Both the position numbers and the translations under genes were made by a program. Of a DNA stretch of 64,000 nucleotides, positions 46,114 through 55,520 are shown one piece after another; the first letter of the stretch is position 1; each line of letters begins with the position of its first letter. This stretch comes from G963720515 sp963720515. GTDB taxonomy: Bacteria > Actinomycetota > Thermoleophilia > Gaiellales > Gaiellaceae. The notes under the pieces were generated by a model. The model did not search any database. It worked only from the letters and a program-made list of their open reading frames with translations, and had not been told where the DNA came from. The stretch is taken from NCBI GenBank assembly GCA_963720515.1, contig OY970397.1:1798001-1862000 (forward strand), in the 5' to 3' direction.

Positions 46114-46623
46114 TCAGGCCGCGGAGAAGGCGGAGAGGTACGGCTCCCAGCCGTCCGGGATCCGCGGGGCGCTGAGCGTCACGAAGAGCGTCGGGGCCGG
46201 GGCGCGCGGTGGATGGTGGAGGCGCATGCCGGCCTCCTCGAGCGTGCGGTTCCCCTTCCGGAGGTTGCATGGCCCGCACGAGGTCACGACGTTGTCCCAG
46301 ACGGACTCGCCCCCTCGACTGCGCGGCTTCACGTGGTCGAGCGTGAGCTTGCCGGTCTCCGTGCCGCAGTACTGGCAGCGCCACTTGTCGCGGGCGAAGA
46401 GCGCCCGGCGGGAGATCTTCCGTTGGATCGCCTTCGGGACGCGGACGTAGCTGAGCAGCCGGATCACGTGCGGCCAGACGAAGTCGCGGGCGGCGGACCG
46501 CAGCGGCTTGTCGAGATCCTCGATCACCTCCGCCTTGCCCTTCCACACGAGGACGTGAGCACGCCGCACGCTGCACACGTTCAGCGGCTCGTAGCTCGCG
46601 TTCAGCACCAGCACGTGGCTCAT
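46114..46623 (-). CDS. HNH endonuclease-fold protein
   Basis: 169 residues. The N-terminal VLNASYEPLNVCSVRRAHVLVWKGKAEVIE is typical of the stand-alone HNH family widespread in actinobacteria and cyanobacteria. The nuclease core has CQYCGT, LDHVKPRSRGG, DNVV and CGPCNLRKGNRT, with two Cys pairs for zinc and the catalytic His. The target is unknown; it is not linked to an intron or phage here. A TACGAT box is 9 bases before the ATG. Confidence 0.9.
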   Translation of the reverse strand: MSHVLVLNASYEPLNVCSVRRAHVLVWKGKAEVIEDLDKPLRSAARDFVWPHVIRLLSYVRVPKAIQRKISRRALFARDKWRCQYCGTETGKLTLDHVKPRSRGGESVWDNVVTSCGPCNLRKGNRTLEEAGMRLHHPPRAPAPTLFVTLSAPRIPDGWEPYLSAFSAA

Positions 46624-46632
46624 CGCGCGGAA

Positions 46633-46638
46633 ATCGTA
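46633..46638 (-). promoter_or_regulatory. -10 box of HNH gene (leaderless)
   Basis: TACGAT on the minus strand, 9 bases before the ATG at 46623. Confidence 0.45.
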
Positions 46639-46654
46639 GCGTCCGCCTCCGCGC

Positions 46655-47060
46655 CTACGGGCGCGGAAGCACCAGCTCGAGAAGATCCTCGCCGACCGGC
46701 ACGAAGCCGCGGCCGCGGTAGAAGCGGACGGCCCGGTCGTCGTCCTCCGAGACCACGACCCGGAGCGCCGTCGCGCCGCGCGAGATGGCGAACCCCTCGG
46801 CGTACTCGAGGAGCTGGCGGCCGACGCCCTCCGCCTCGTGGTCCGGGCTCACGAAGAGCTGGTCGATGCAGATCCGCCCGCTCGCCGTGATCGAGCGCGA
46901 CGTAGCCGGCCGCGGACCCCTCCACCTCGGCGACGAAGACGGTCTCGTGCTCGAGCACCCCGAGCGTCCGCTCGTCGGCGCCGCGGTCGAGGTTCGCGAG
47001 GCCGAAGAGGAGCGGCTCGTCCTCCGCCCGGAAGGGGCGCATCTCAGCCTTCCGGTACAT
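46655..47060 (-). CDS. GNAT family N-acetyltransferase, with frameshift
   Basis: About 134 residues after correction. The GNAT fold shows as MRPFRAEDEPLLFGLA, VFVAEVEGSAAGYVALDHG, the acetyl-CoA loop FVSPDHEAEGVGRQLLEYAE and VVSEDDDRAVRFYRGRGFVPVG. The substrate is unknown. The frame breaks at the C run 46877-46879; removing one C gives HGERRICIDQLFVSPD, the expected strand before the CoA loop. A TAGGCT box is 8 bases before the ATG at 47060 (ATG 47042 is an alternative start). Confidence 0.8.
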
Positions 47061-47068
47061 CGAGGGAC

Positions 47069-47074
47069 AGCCTA
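47069..47074 (-). promoter_or_regulatory. -10 box of GNAT gene (leaderless)
   Basis: TAGGCT on the minus strand, 8 bases before the ATG at 47060. It overlaps the stop of the DUF4446 gene (47072-47074). Confidence 0.4.
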
Positions 47075-47548
47075 CCCAGCCATCGCTCTGTCTACCGCCT
47101 GTTGCTCTTCAGGAGACAGGGCGATGGGGGCGCGGCCGCGGTCGAGCTCCTTCACGTAGATGCGCGCGTAGTCGCGGCCCTGGATGGCGCTGACGACGAT
47201 CCCGGAGCGGGCGGCGTCGAGGAACGCGAGCGAGGCGGACTGGTGGCCGCCGGCGTCCTCGTAGGCGTCGTAGCGGACGATCGACGTGTGCGAGACGCAG
47301 CCGTCGATCCGCTTGTCGATCCGCGTGAGCGCGAGGCCGAGCTCGTCCACGGCGCGGTGCACGTCGTCGATCCGGGCCTGGAGCGCGACGGCGAACTCGA
47401 CCAGGTCGTCCTTCTCGTTCCCGAGCACGACGGACTGGCCCTTCCGGACACGGCGAAGGGTCACGAAGAAGGCGACCGCGAGGCCGAGCGCGACGAGCGC
47501 GGCGGCCGCCGCGACGATGGCGATCACTGCTACTGCGGTGTCCGACAA
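47072..47548 (-). CDS. DUF4446 membrane-anchored protein
   Basis: 158 residues, apparently from TTG 47548, with no clear ribosome site; GTG seven codons later is an alternative. One N-terminal helix (VAVIAIVAAAAALVALGLAV), a short coiled coil (VEFAVALQARIDDVHRAVDEL) and a C-terminal domain with IVRYDAYEDAGGHQSASLAFLD, which is the conserved DUF4446 signature. The function is unknown. It is 7 bases downstream of the CARDB-domain gene and probably co-transcribed. Confidence 0.75.
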   Translation of the reverse strand: MSDTAVAVIAIVAAAAALVALGLAVAFFVTLRRVRKGQSVVLGNEKDDLVEFAVALQARIDDVHRAVDELGLALTRIDKRIDGCVSHTSIVRYDAYEDAGGHQSASLAFLDAARSGIVVSAIQGRDYARIYVKELDRGRAPIALSPEEQQAVDRAMAG

Positions 47549-47555
47549 GCGACGG

Positions 47556-48695
47556 TTACTCGAGCGTGAAGATGCAGGGGAACTCGGCGGTGTTGTTGGC
47601 CACGTTCTTCTCGCCCTGCACCGGGTCGATCGTGACCTTCACCGGGATGACCGGGCCGAACTCGGGGCTGCCGAGGTCGGAGAACGTCACCGTCTGGGTC
47701 TCGCCCGGGTTGATCACCTGGATCGTGGCTTCCTTCTTGATCGGCGCCGGGCTCTGCTGGATCGTCAGCGTGACCTTGACCTGCGTCTCCTGGTTGTCGC
47801 CCGAGTTCTTCACGGTGACCTCGAAGGCCAGATCCTGCGCGACCGTGATCTTGTTGTCCTCGGTCTGGGAGAGCTCGGTGCCGGACGGAAGGACGCGGAC
47901 GGAGTCGATCCCGTTGCCGTGCGCGCCCGCGCCGGGGCCCGAGCTCGGCGGACTGGTGAGCCGCTGGAGGATGAGGAGCCACGACGCCGGGCTCGAGAGC
48001 TCGGCGTTCGAGACGAAGTCCGACTCGGGCACGGACACGCCGACGACACCCTGGCCGTCCATCACGTCCTTCGAGCGCGCCGAGAAGAAGTCTTCGTACA
48101 CGACGTCGCTCGCGACCAGGCGCTCGGACTGCTGCGCGAGCAGCTTCCCCTCGTCGTCGCCGGTCTCGGTGCCCGTCACGCGGTCGAACTCGTGCGCGAG
48201 CCCGTTCAGGCCGCTGACGCGCAGCTGGAGCGCCTCGACGAAGGCCTGCTGCTGCTCGCGGAGCGGCCCGGGCGCGTCGAGCGACTCGGCGCGCTCGACC
48301 GTCTGGCTCTGCTGGTCGCGGAGGCCTGCGATCTGCGTCTGGACTTCCTCGATCTGCGCGCCCGACCCGAACAGGAGCTTGTTCAGGTCCGCCCCGATCT
48401 GCGCGGAGTCGCCGCCGATCTTGGCCACCTCGGTCATGTAGTCCTCGTACTGCGCCTTCTTCTGATCCTCGCGGCAGGCGTTCACCCAGATCACGAGGAC
48501 GACGACGAGGAGGATCCCGCCGGCGATCAGCCCCGCGAGGCGGAGCAGGGGCTGGCCTCCGCCGGGGGGACCCTGGGGGATCCGGCGGCGGCGGCGGGGC
48601 GGCTCCTCGTCGCGACGCGTCGCCTCTGACGACGGCGCGTCGTCGAAGAAGTCGAACTCAATGGGGTCTGATTCTGTGCGCTCGTGCTCGAACAC
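47556..48695 (-). CDS. Membrane-anchored CARDB-domain protein
   Basis: 379 residues from GTG 48695. A cytoplasmic acidic and Arg/Pro-rich N-terminus, one helix (about 55-77, LAGLIAGGILLVVVLVIWV), a long helical region predicted as coiled coil (about 80-190; VQTQIAGLRDQQSQTVERAE) and a C-terminal CARDB-type beta domain (FEVTVKNSGDNQETQVKV...VNPGETQTVTF). It looks like an envelope structural or sensing protein. It is divergent from the kinase at 48798 with 102 bases between starts, which may share regulation. Confidence 0.75.
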   Translation of the reverse strand: MFEHERTESDPIEFDFFDDAPSSEATRRDEEPPRRRRRIPQGPPGGGQPLLRLAGLIAGGILLVVVLVIWVNACREDQKKAQYEDYMTEVAKIGGDSAQIGADLNKLLFGSGAQIEEVQTQIAGLRDQQSQTVERAESLDAPGPLREQQQAFVEALQLRVSGLNGLAHEFDRVTGTETGDDEGKLLAQQSERLVASDVVYEDFFSARSKDVMDGQGVVGVSVPESDFVSNAELSSPASWLLILQRLTSPPSSGPGAGAHGNGIDSVRVLPSGTELSQTEDNKITVAQDLAFEVTVKNSGDNQETQVKVTLTIQQSPAPIKKEATIQVINPGETQTVTFSDLGSPEFGPVIPVKVTIDPVQGEKNVANNTAEFPCIFTLE

Positions 48696-48797
48696 GGCGA
48701 TCTCTAGGCCGGGGAAAGTTCGCGCGAGTGTACCAGCGCTCTCCCCGGAATCCCCGCAGTTGCAGGACTTCGAGCGCGGGCGGCCAAGTCGGCCGTC

Positions 48798-50436
48798 ATG
48801 TCCCGTGCGGCGGCGACAACGGACGACCACGGCCCTGCACCGCTCGTAGCGGGGCGCTACCGGCCGCTTCGGCCGCTCGGCAGCGGCGGTTCCGGCTCGG
48901 TCTGGCTCGCCCGCGACGAGGAGACAGGACACGAGATCGCGCTCAAGGTGGTGCGCCGGGAGGGAAAGGCGGCCGCGCGCGCCGAGCGGGAGGTCGAGGC
49001 CGCGACGCGCCTGCGCCATCCGCGCTGCCTGCGCGCCCTCGCGCTCCACCGCGACGAGGACCACATGTACGTCGCCTACGAGTACGTGCAGGGACGGACG
49101 CTCCGCGAGGCGCTCGTCGGCGGGTCGCTCGACGACGCGGCCGCGGTCGAGTCGGCGGCGCAGATCCTCGAGGGCCTCGCCCACGCGCACGCGAAGAAGG
49201 TCGTCCACCGCGACGTGAAGCCGGCGAACGTGATGCTCGCGGACGGGCCCGAGCCGGACGTGCGGGTGCTCGACTTCGGGCTCGCGACGCTCGAGGAGGC
49301 CGACACGCTGACGGCGGCGGGCGACGTTCCGGGGACGCTCGCGTACGTCTCGCCCGAGCGGCTGGACGGGAAGGAGGCGACGGGCGCCGCGGACGTGTGG
49401 GCGACCGGCGTGCTCCTCTGGGAGGCGCTTGCCGGGCGCCACCCGTTCACCTCCGCCTCGCCCGTGGACACGGTGAACCGGATCCGCGAGGGCGCACCGC
49501 CGCTCGCGACCGTGCGGCCCGACCTTCCCGCCGATCTCTGCGCGCTCGTCGACCGGATGCTCACCATCGACCCCCGCCGCCGCCCGGCCGCCCGGCGGCT
49601 CGGCGACGCGCTGCGCGAGACGTTCGCCGCGCGGTCGCGCCGCCCGCAGCCGGTGACCTCGCCCGCGACGCTCCGCGAGCGCGCTCCGCACGCCGCCCTC
49701 GCCGCGCTCTTCGTCGCCGGCTCGACGCTCCTCCTCCCGTTCTTCCCCGGCGCCTGGCCCTTCCTCCTCGGCGCTCGCAGCGGCCGCCGCCGCACTCCAC
49801 TCGCCGCGTCTCGGCCTCGCGCTCGCGCTCGCGGCGCCCGTCCTCCCGCTCGGGAACGTCGCCACCGGGCTCGCGCTCACATATGCCGCCCTCGGGATCG
49901 CCTGGTTCGTGCTCTTCGCGGACGACCCGCTCGCGGGACTGCTCTTCGCCACCGGGCCGCTGCTCGCGCCGCTCGCCTTCCTCGGCTTCGTCCCGGTGAT
50001 CGCCCTGCGGGCGACGGGTTCCGCGCGGCGGGCCGCGACCGCGGCCGCCGCCTGCTTCGCCGCCGCAACGGTCGCCGCGGTCGCCGGCGGGCCGTTCCCG
50101 CTGGACGCGCTGCCCGGGAGCCTCGGCCTCGCGGAGACCGGCAGCCCGCTCGCCGCCGCGGGCGCCGTGTTCGGCGCGCTCTCGGCCGAGCCCGCGCTCG
50201 TGCTCGAGGCGGCGGTGCTCGCCGCGGCGACCCTCACGCTTCCCCGCGCACGCGAGCACGGCCTCTGGGGCGCGGCGTTCTGGGGCGCCGCCGTCCTCGC
50301 GGCCGCCGCGCTCGGGCCCGCCCTCTCCGGCACCATCACGACGCCCGGCGCGCTCGCCCCCGGAATCTGGGCCGCGGCCTTCTGGGCCGCCTGGCCGGTG
50401 GTCAAGCCCGCTCCGCGAGCGGCGTCTGCGGTCTAG
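48798..50436 (+). CDS. Ser/Thr protein kinase with a multi-helix membrane domain, with frameshift
   Basis: About 545 residues after correction. The kinase domain (about 18-280) has LGSGGSGSVWLARD, the ATP Lys in IALKVV, HRDVKPANVML and VLDFGLAT. It is followed by six or so hydrophobic helices rich in Ala and Leu (AALFVAGSTLLLPFF, ALGIAWFVLFA, GLLFATGPLLAPLAFLGFV). The frame shifts between 49740 and 49775; one surplus base, possibly in CCC 49759-49761, explains it. It stands at the head of the FHA/PstP/RodA operon, so it may phosphorylate those partners. Without correction the frame runs on into fhaA. Confidence 0.8.
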
Positions 50437-50474
50437 CGGCACGAAGACTCCGCCCCGGCGGGCAGAATCCCCGC

Positions 50475-51269
50475 GTGGGCGTGTTCCGCAGCATCGAGCA
50501 TCGAATCGAGTCCCTCGTCGAGGGCGCGTTCGGCCGCGCGTTCCGCTCGCACGTGCAGCCGGTCGAGCTCGCACGCAAGCTCGCGAAGGAGATGGACGAG
50601 CACAGGACCGTGTCCGTGTCGCGCGTCTACGTGCCGAACGAGTACGTCCTCTATCTCTCGCCGGAGGACCGCGAGGCGCTCCCGCCCGAGGACGCGCTCC
50701 TGACCGAGCTGGCCGATTACCTCTCCGAGCACGCGCGCCGCGAGGGCTACGCGCTCCTCTCGACGCCTCGGGTACTGCTCGAGGAGGACGACGACCTCTC
50801 GCTCGGCGAGTTCGGGATCGCAACGCGGATGGTCCACGCGAAGAAGGCCCAGCCGGACGCTCCTTCCGAGCCCGCGGCCGAGCCCGAAGTCGAGGCGGCG
50901 CCAGCGGTCGGCGCGACGAAGATCTACAAGCCGCCCGCGGCCACGGCGGCGGTCTCGGCCGAGGAGGCGGAGGCGCTCGGCCTCGCGCACCAGCCGGCCG
51001 CGCTCCTCGTGAACGGCTCCCGCTACGACCTGACGAAGTCCGCGCTCGTGCTCGGCCGCTCGCGCGAGTGCGACATCCGCATCGACGACCCCAACGTCTC
51101 CCGCCGCCACGCCGAGGTGCGCCGGGAGGACGGCGGCCTCTGGGTCGTGGATCTCGGCTCCACCAACGGGATCGAGCTGAACGGCCACAAGGTCGACCGG
51201 GCGCGCCTCACGAACGACGACCGGATCACGATCGGCCGCACCGAGGTACGCGTCGAGATCCCCGGGTAG
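50475..51269 (+). CDS. fhaA: FHA-domain protein FhaA (DUF3662 + FHA)
   Basis: 264 residues from GTG 50475. The N-terminal DUF3662 domain (FRSIEHRIESLVEGAFGRAFRSHVQPVELARKL) is followed by an Ala/Glu/Pro linker and a C-terminal FHA domain (LVLGRSRECDIRIDDPNVSRRHAEV ... LGSTNGIELNG) that binds phosphothreonine. In mycobacteria FhaA binds the pseudokinase domain of the flippase MviN and is a PknB-pathway partner in peptidoglycan synthesis. It starts 38 bases after the kinase stop. Confidence 0.9.
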   Translation: MGVFRSIEHRIESLVEGAFGRAFRSHVQPVELARKLAKEMDEHRTVSVSRVYVPNEYVLYLSPEDREALPPEDALLTELADYLSEHARREGYALLSTPRVLLEEDDDLSLGEFGIATRMVHAKKAQPDAPSEPAAEPEVEAAPAVGATKIYKPPAATAAVSAEEAEALGLAHQPAALLVNGSRYDLTKSALVLGRSRECDIRIDDPNVSRRHAEVRREDGGLWVVDLGSTNGIELNGHKVDRARLTNDDRITIGRTEVRVEIPG

Positions 51270-51278
51270 GAGAGCCTC

Positions 51279-51746
51279 CTGGAGCCCATCCTCCTCGCAC
51301 TCAAGGCGGCCTTTCTCGTCCTGCTCTACCTCTTCATCTGGCGCGTGGTGAAGTCGGCGTCGCGTGATCTCAGCGTGCCGCAGGAGAGCTTCGTCATGGC
51401 GCCCGCACAGGCCCGCGCCGCCGGGTTTCCGGTCGACCAGCAGCTCACGCCGGCACGCCTCGTCGTGATGGCGAGCCCGTCGATCGAGCTGGGCAAGGTC
51501 TTCGAGCCCGGGCCGGTGCCGCTCACGTTCGGGCGCGCCGACGACAACACGGCCGTGCTCGACAGTGACGAGTACGCCTCGGGCCATCACGCGCGCATCG
51601 AGTCGGCGCGGGACGGCGTGTGGCTCGTCGATCTCGGCTCCACGAACGGCACCTGGGCAAACGGCGAGCGCGTGGACGGGCGGTACAAGCTCCACGACGG
51701 CGACCTGCTCTCGATCGGCGGAACGGAGCTCCGCTTCGAGCGATGA
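51279..51746 (+). CDS. fhaB: FHA-domain protein FhaB with N-terminal helix
   Basis: 155 residues if started at CTG 51279. A start at GTG 51345 would cut off a membrane helix (LEPILLALKAAFLVLLYLFIW) that is conserved in FhaB proteins; no ATG, GTG or TTG lies between the fhaA stop and this helix, but AGGAG sits 6-7 bases before the CTG. The FHA domain (LTFGRADDNTAVLDSDEYASGHHARI ... LGSTNGTWANGE) is C-terminal. FhaB links kinase signalling to RodA/PBP activity. It overlaps pstP by 4 bases. Confidence 0.85.
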   Translation: MEPILLALKAAFLVLLYLFIWRVVKSASRDLSVPQESFVMAPAQARAAGFPVDQQLTPARLVVMASPSIELGKVFEPGPVPLTFGRADDNTAVLDSDEYASGHHARIESARDGVWLVDLGSTNGTWANGERVDGRYKLHDGDLLSIGGTELRFER

Positions 51747-52726
51747 GAATCGGCGAGCGCGCAGGAGCGACCGACCCGGGCCGCAAGCGGCGGCGAAACG
51801 AGGACGCCTACGTGCTCGACTCGCCGCTCTTCGTGGTTGCGGACGGCATGGGCGGCGCACGGGCCGGCGAGGTCGCCTCGCGCCTCGCGGCCGCGGCGTT
51901 CCGGGAGTACCACGAGGCCGACGACCTCCCCGGCGAGGAGCGGATCCCCGCGATCGTCCAGGAGGCGAACCGGCGGATCTACGCGCGGTCGCAGGAGGAC
52001 GCGCAGGCGTCCGGGATGGGCACGACGGTCACCGCCGCGCTCCTCGACGGCGGCCGCCTGATCATCGGCCACGTCGGCGACTCGCGCGCGTACCGGCTCC
52101 ACGACGGCGAGCTCACGCAGCTCACCGAGGACCACTCGCTGGTCGCCGACCTCGTCCGCAGCGGCCGGCTCACGCCCGAGGAGGCCGAGGCCCACCCGCA
52201 GCGCTCCGTCATCACCCGCGCGCTCGGCACCGACCCCGAAGTGGACGTGGACGCGCTCGTCGTCGAGGCCGAGCCCGGCGACATCTACCTCCTCTGCTCC
52301 GACGGGCTCACGACGATGGTCACCGACGACGCGATCCTCCGCATCGTGGAGGGTGCTCCAAGCCTCGAGGAGGCGGCGCGCGAGCTCGTCCGTGCGGCCA
52401 ACCGCGGCGGCGGCGAGGACAACGTGACCGTGATCCTCTTCCGCATCGACGAGGGCGAGGACCCGGAGCTCGACGAGACGCAGGCGATCGCCACGAACGG
52501 CGACCCCGGCGACGACATCGACCTCGAGGACACGCTCTCCGGGCTCGAGCCCGCCGCACCTGCGGCCGCCGCGCCGCCCGAGCCGCCGCCCGGCCCGGAG
52601 CCAGAGCCAGAGCCGGAGCCTGCGCCCGCACCGCGCCGCCGCGGACGCAAGATCCTCTTCGCCCTCGTGCTCCTGCTTCTCATCGCGGCGCTCGCCGTCG
52701 CCGCCTACCTGCTCCTCCTGGCGTAA
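51743..52726 (+). CDS. pstP: PP2C-type Ser/Thr phosphatase, membrane anchored
   Basis: 327 residues from ATG 51743. Phosphatase motifs VVADGMGGARAGEVAS, GTTVTAALL, VGDSRAYRL, CSDGLTTMV and GGEDNVTVILF carry the metal-binding Asp residues. After about residue 245 comes an acidic then Pro/Glu-rich linker, a basic patch (RRRGRK) and one helix (ILFALVLLLLIAALAVAAYLLLL). PstP reverses phosphorylation by PknB-type kinases. Overlaps fhaB; followed 4 bases later by rodA. Confidence 0.93.
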   Translation: MRIGERAGATDPGRKRRRNEDAYVLDSPLFVVADGMGGARAGEVASRLAAAAFREYHEADDLPGEERIPAIVQEANRRIYARSQEDAQASGMGTTVTAALLDGGRLIIGHVGDSRAYRLHDGELTQLTEDHSLVADLVRSGRLTPEEAEAHPQRSVITRALGTDPEVDVDALVVEAEPGDIYLLCSDGLTTMVTDDAILRIVEGAPSLEEAARELVRAANRGGGEDNVTVILFRIDEGEDPELDETQAIATNGDPGDDIDLEDTLSGLEPAAPAAAAPPEPPPGPEPEPEPEPAPAPRRRGRKILFALVLLLLIAALAVAAYLLLLA

Positions 52727-52730
52727 CCCC

Positions 52731-54020
52731 ATGTCCGCGCGGAACCGCGAGCTCCTGAACCTCATGGTCGTCGGCCTGCTGACCGTGGCCGGCTTCGCGT
52801 CGGTCTACATCGCGAGCCAGGACGTGCCCGAGTTCTCGACCACGTCGCTCACCTACTCGGCGCTCTTCCTCGGTCTCTTCCTCGCCGCGCACCTCGTCCT
52901 GCGCGCGACGCTCCCCTACGCCGACCCGTACCTCCTGCCGATCGGCGGGCTCCTCACCGCGATCGGGCTCACGATGATCTACCGGATCGAGCCGAACCAG
53001 GCGTTCCGCCAGGGCGTCTGGGTCGTCGTCGGCGTCGCGGTCTTCGCCCTCGCGTGCCTCTTCATCCGCGACTACCGCGGGCTCGACTCGGTGAAGTACC
53101 TCCTCGGCCTGGGTGCGATCGCGCTGCTCTTCCTCCCGGCGCTGCCGGGCATCGGAACGGAGATCAACGGCGCGCGGCTCTGGGTGCACGCGGGCCCGAT
53201 CGCGTTCCAGCCCGGCGAGTTCGCCAAGGTGCTGATGGTCGTCTTCCTCGCCGGCTACCTGCGCGACAACCGGGAGATGCTGGCGATGGGCCACGGCCGC
53301 CTGGGCCTCCCGTCGGCGAAGCACCTCGGGCCGCTCCTGCTCGTCTGGGGCGGCGCGATGCTGATCCTCTTCCAGTCGAACGACCTCGGGGGCGGGCTCC
53401 TCCTCTTCTCGATCTTCATCGCGATGCTCTACGTCGCCACCGGACGCTGGCAGTACGTCGTCGGCGGGTTCGGGCTCTTCGCGCTCGGCTCCTGGGCGCT
53501 CTACCACGTCGTCCCGCGCGTCGGAGACCGCATCGACATCTGGCTCCACCCCTGGGCCGACCCGGACGGCAAGGGCTACCAGCTCGTCCAGTCGATCTAC
53601 TCGATCGCCGCCGGGGGCATCTTCGGGACGGGCTTCGGCGAGGGCGTGCTCGTGAAGCCCGACGGCGGGACGTACATCCCGTACCTCGACACCGACTTCA
53701 TCTACTCGGCGCTCGCGCAGGAGCTCGGCCTCGCGGGCGCGGCGGCGATCATCCTGCTCTACCTCGTCTTCTGCTTCCGCGGCTTCCGGGTCGCGATGCT
53801 CGCCGAGGACGGCTTCTCGAAGCTCCTCGCGGCCGGGCTCACGGCGACGCTCGCGATCCAGGCGTTCATCATCGTTGGCGGCGTCTCGGGCCTCATCCCG
53901 CTCACCGGGATCACGCTGCCGTTCGTCTCCTACGGCGGGTCGTCGATCGTCGCGAACTTCCTCCTGCTCGCGCTCCTCCTCATGGTGTCCAACCGCGTGA
54001 ACGAGGCGCAGGAGCGATGA
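52731..54020 (+). CDS. rodA: FtsW/RodA/SpoVE family glycosyltransferase
   Basis: 429 residues and about ten to twelve membrane helices. SEDS features include NGARLWVHAGPIAFQPGEFAKV, the long extracellular loop with FGTGFGEGVLVKPDGGTYIPYLDTDFIYSALAQELG, and the C-terminal FVSYGGSSIVANF. SEDS proteins polymerise lipid II into glycan strands together with a class B PBP, and the pbpA gene overlaps its stop (ATGA). RodA is the likely assignment from the operon order; FtsW cannot be excluded by sequence alone. Confidence 0.92.
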   Translation: MSARNRELLNLMVVGLLTVAGFASVYIASQDVPEFSTTSLTYSALFLGLFLAAHLVLRATLPYADPYLLPIGGLLTAIGLTMIYRIEPNQAFRQGVWVVVGVAVFALACLFIRDYRGLDSVKYLLGLGAIALLFLPALPGIGTEINGARLWVHAGPIAFQPGEFAKVLMVVFLAGYLRDNREMLAMGHGRLGLPSAKHLGPLLLVWGGAMLILFQSNDLGGGLLLFSIFIAMLYVATGRWQYVVGGFGLFALGSWALYHVVPRVGDRIDIWLHPWADPDGKGYQLVQSIYSIAAGGIFGTGFGEGVLVKPDGGTYIPYLDTDFIYSALAQELGLAGAAAIILLYLVFCFRGFRVAMLAEDGFSKLLAAGLTATLAIQAFIIVGGVSGLIPLTGITLPFVSYGGSSIVANFLLLALLLMVSNRVNEAQER

Positions 54021-55507
54021 ACCAGCAGATCCGCCGCCTCTTCCTCGTCTTCTGCGCGCTCTTCATCGCGCTCATCGGCATGTCGTCGTACTGGCTCTGG
54101 AAGGCGCCCGACCTCGAGGCGCGCCAGGGCAACCCGAACGTCATCGTCCGCCAGCTCAAGATCGACCGCGGGAAGATCTTCGCCGCGGACGCGAAGACGC
54201 TGCTCGCGCGGAACCGCCGCAAGGAGGTGCGCGGCGAGACCTGGTTCTACCGCGTCTACCCGCAGAACCGCCTCACGGCGCACCTTGTCGGCTACTCGAC
54301 GATCGAGCGCTCCCGGACCGGGCTCGAGAAGTCGCTGAACGACTACCTCACCGGGTCGAACGCGGACCTCTCGACCTTCGTGGACCGGACGCTCGACTCC
54401 CTCAAGGGACTGACGCGGCGCGGCAACGACGTGGTGACGACGATCGACCCACCCGCCCAGCGCACCGCGCTCAACGCGCTCCTCGGGAAGTGCGGCGCGG
54501 CGGTGGCGCTCGACGTGAGGACCGGACGCCTGCTGGTCATGGCCTCCTCACCCACGTACGACCCGAACCTGATCGAGACGAACTTCAAGCGCGCCGTGCA
54601 GGCGCCGCCGATCTGCACCGACCCGGCGCCGCTCCTGAATCGCGCGTCGCAGGGGCTTCCCTCACCGGTCTTCATCCCCGGCTCGACGTTCAAGATCGTC
54701 ACCGCGAGCGCGGCGCTCGACTCGGGCGCCTACACGCCGGACTCGACCTTCGACGACCCCGGCTACTGCGAGGAGTACGGGAAGCGCGTCTCGAACTTCG
54801 CCGACCAGGACGGCCCCGAGGCGTTCGGCCGCGTGGACTTCACCGAGGCGGTGCAGCACTCGATCAACTCGGTGTTCTGCAACATCGGGAAGAAGCTCGG
54901 CCCACAGAAGGTGCTCGAGTACGCGAAGCGCTACGGCTTCTACGAGCGGCCGCCGCTCGAGACCCCGGCCGGCGAGCGAGCGCCGAGCGGCCTCTGGTTC
55001 CGCGGCCGCCTCTTCGACCCGAGCGACCTGAACCAGGTGGATCCAGGCCGGCTCGCGTTCGGCCAGGAGCGCCTACTCGTGACGCCGCTCCAGATGGCGA
55101 TGGTGGCCGCGACGGTCGCAAACGGCGGGATCCTCATGGAACCGCACTCCGTGGACCGCATCGTCGCGCCCGACGGGAACGTGATCTCGAAGACGAACCC
55201 GAGCGAGATCCGCCGCGTCATGAAGGCCTCCACGGCAGCCGCCCTCGTGCCCATGATGGAAGCCGTGGTCGAGGGTGGGACCGGCACCGCCGCCCAGATC
55301 CCCGGCGTGCCCGTCGCCGGGAAGACGGGGACCGCCGAGACCGGCCGCGCCGGGCAGAACGACACCGGGTTCATCTGCTTCGCGCCCGCGAACGCCCCGC
55401 GCTTCGCGGTCGCCGTCTATCTCCAGGACCAGAGCGGCGTCGGCGGCACCACGGCGGCGCCCATCGCAAAGGCCGTGCTGGAAGCGCTTCTGAGGACGAA
55501 TCCATAG
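54017..55507 (+). CDS. pbpA: Class B penicillin-binding protein (transpeptidase)
   Basis: 496 residues: an N-terminal membrane anchor (LFLVFCALFIALIGMSSYWLW), the class B dimerisation region, and the transpeptidase domain with SxxK in PGSTFKIVT, SxN in HSINSVFC and KTG in VAGKTGTAE. It cross-links peptidoglycan and partners with the SEDS protein before it. Three cysteines in the transpeptidase domain (CTDPAP, YCEEYG, FCNIG) are more than usual and might form a disulphide. Confidence 0.95.
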   Translation: MNQQIRRLFLVFCALFIALIGMSSYWLWKAPDLEARQGNPNVIVRQLKIDRGKIFAADAKTLLARNRRKEVRGETWFYRVYPQNRLTAHLVGYSTIERSRTGLEKSLNDYLTGSNADLSTFVDRTLDSLKGLTRRGNDVVTTIDPPAQRTALNALLGKCGAAVALDVRTGRLLVMASSPTYDPNLIETNFKRAVQAPPICTDPAPLLNRASQGLPSPVFIPGSTFKIVTASAALDSGAYTPDSTFDDPGYCEEYGKRVSNFADQDGPEAFGRVDFTEAVQHSINSVFCNIGKKLGPQKVLEYAKRYGFYERPPLETPAGERAPSGLWFRGRLFDPSDLNQVDPGRLAFGQERLLVTPLQMAMVAATVANGGILMEPHSVDRIVAPDGNVISKTNPSEIRRVMKASTAAALVPMMEAVVEGGTGTAAQIPGVPVAGKTGTAETGRAGQNDTGFICFAPANAPRFAVAVYLQDQSGVGGTTAAPIAKAVLEALLRTNP

Positions 55508-55520
55508 GCTGGACCCTGAC

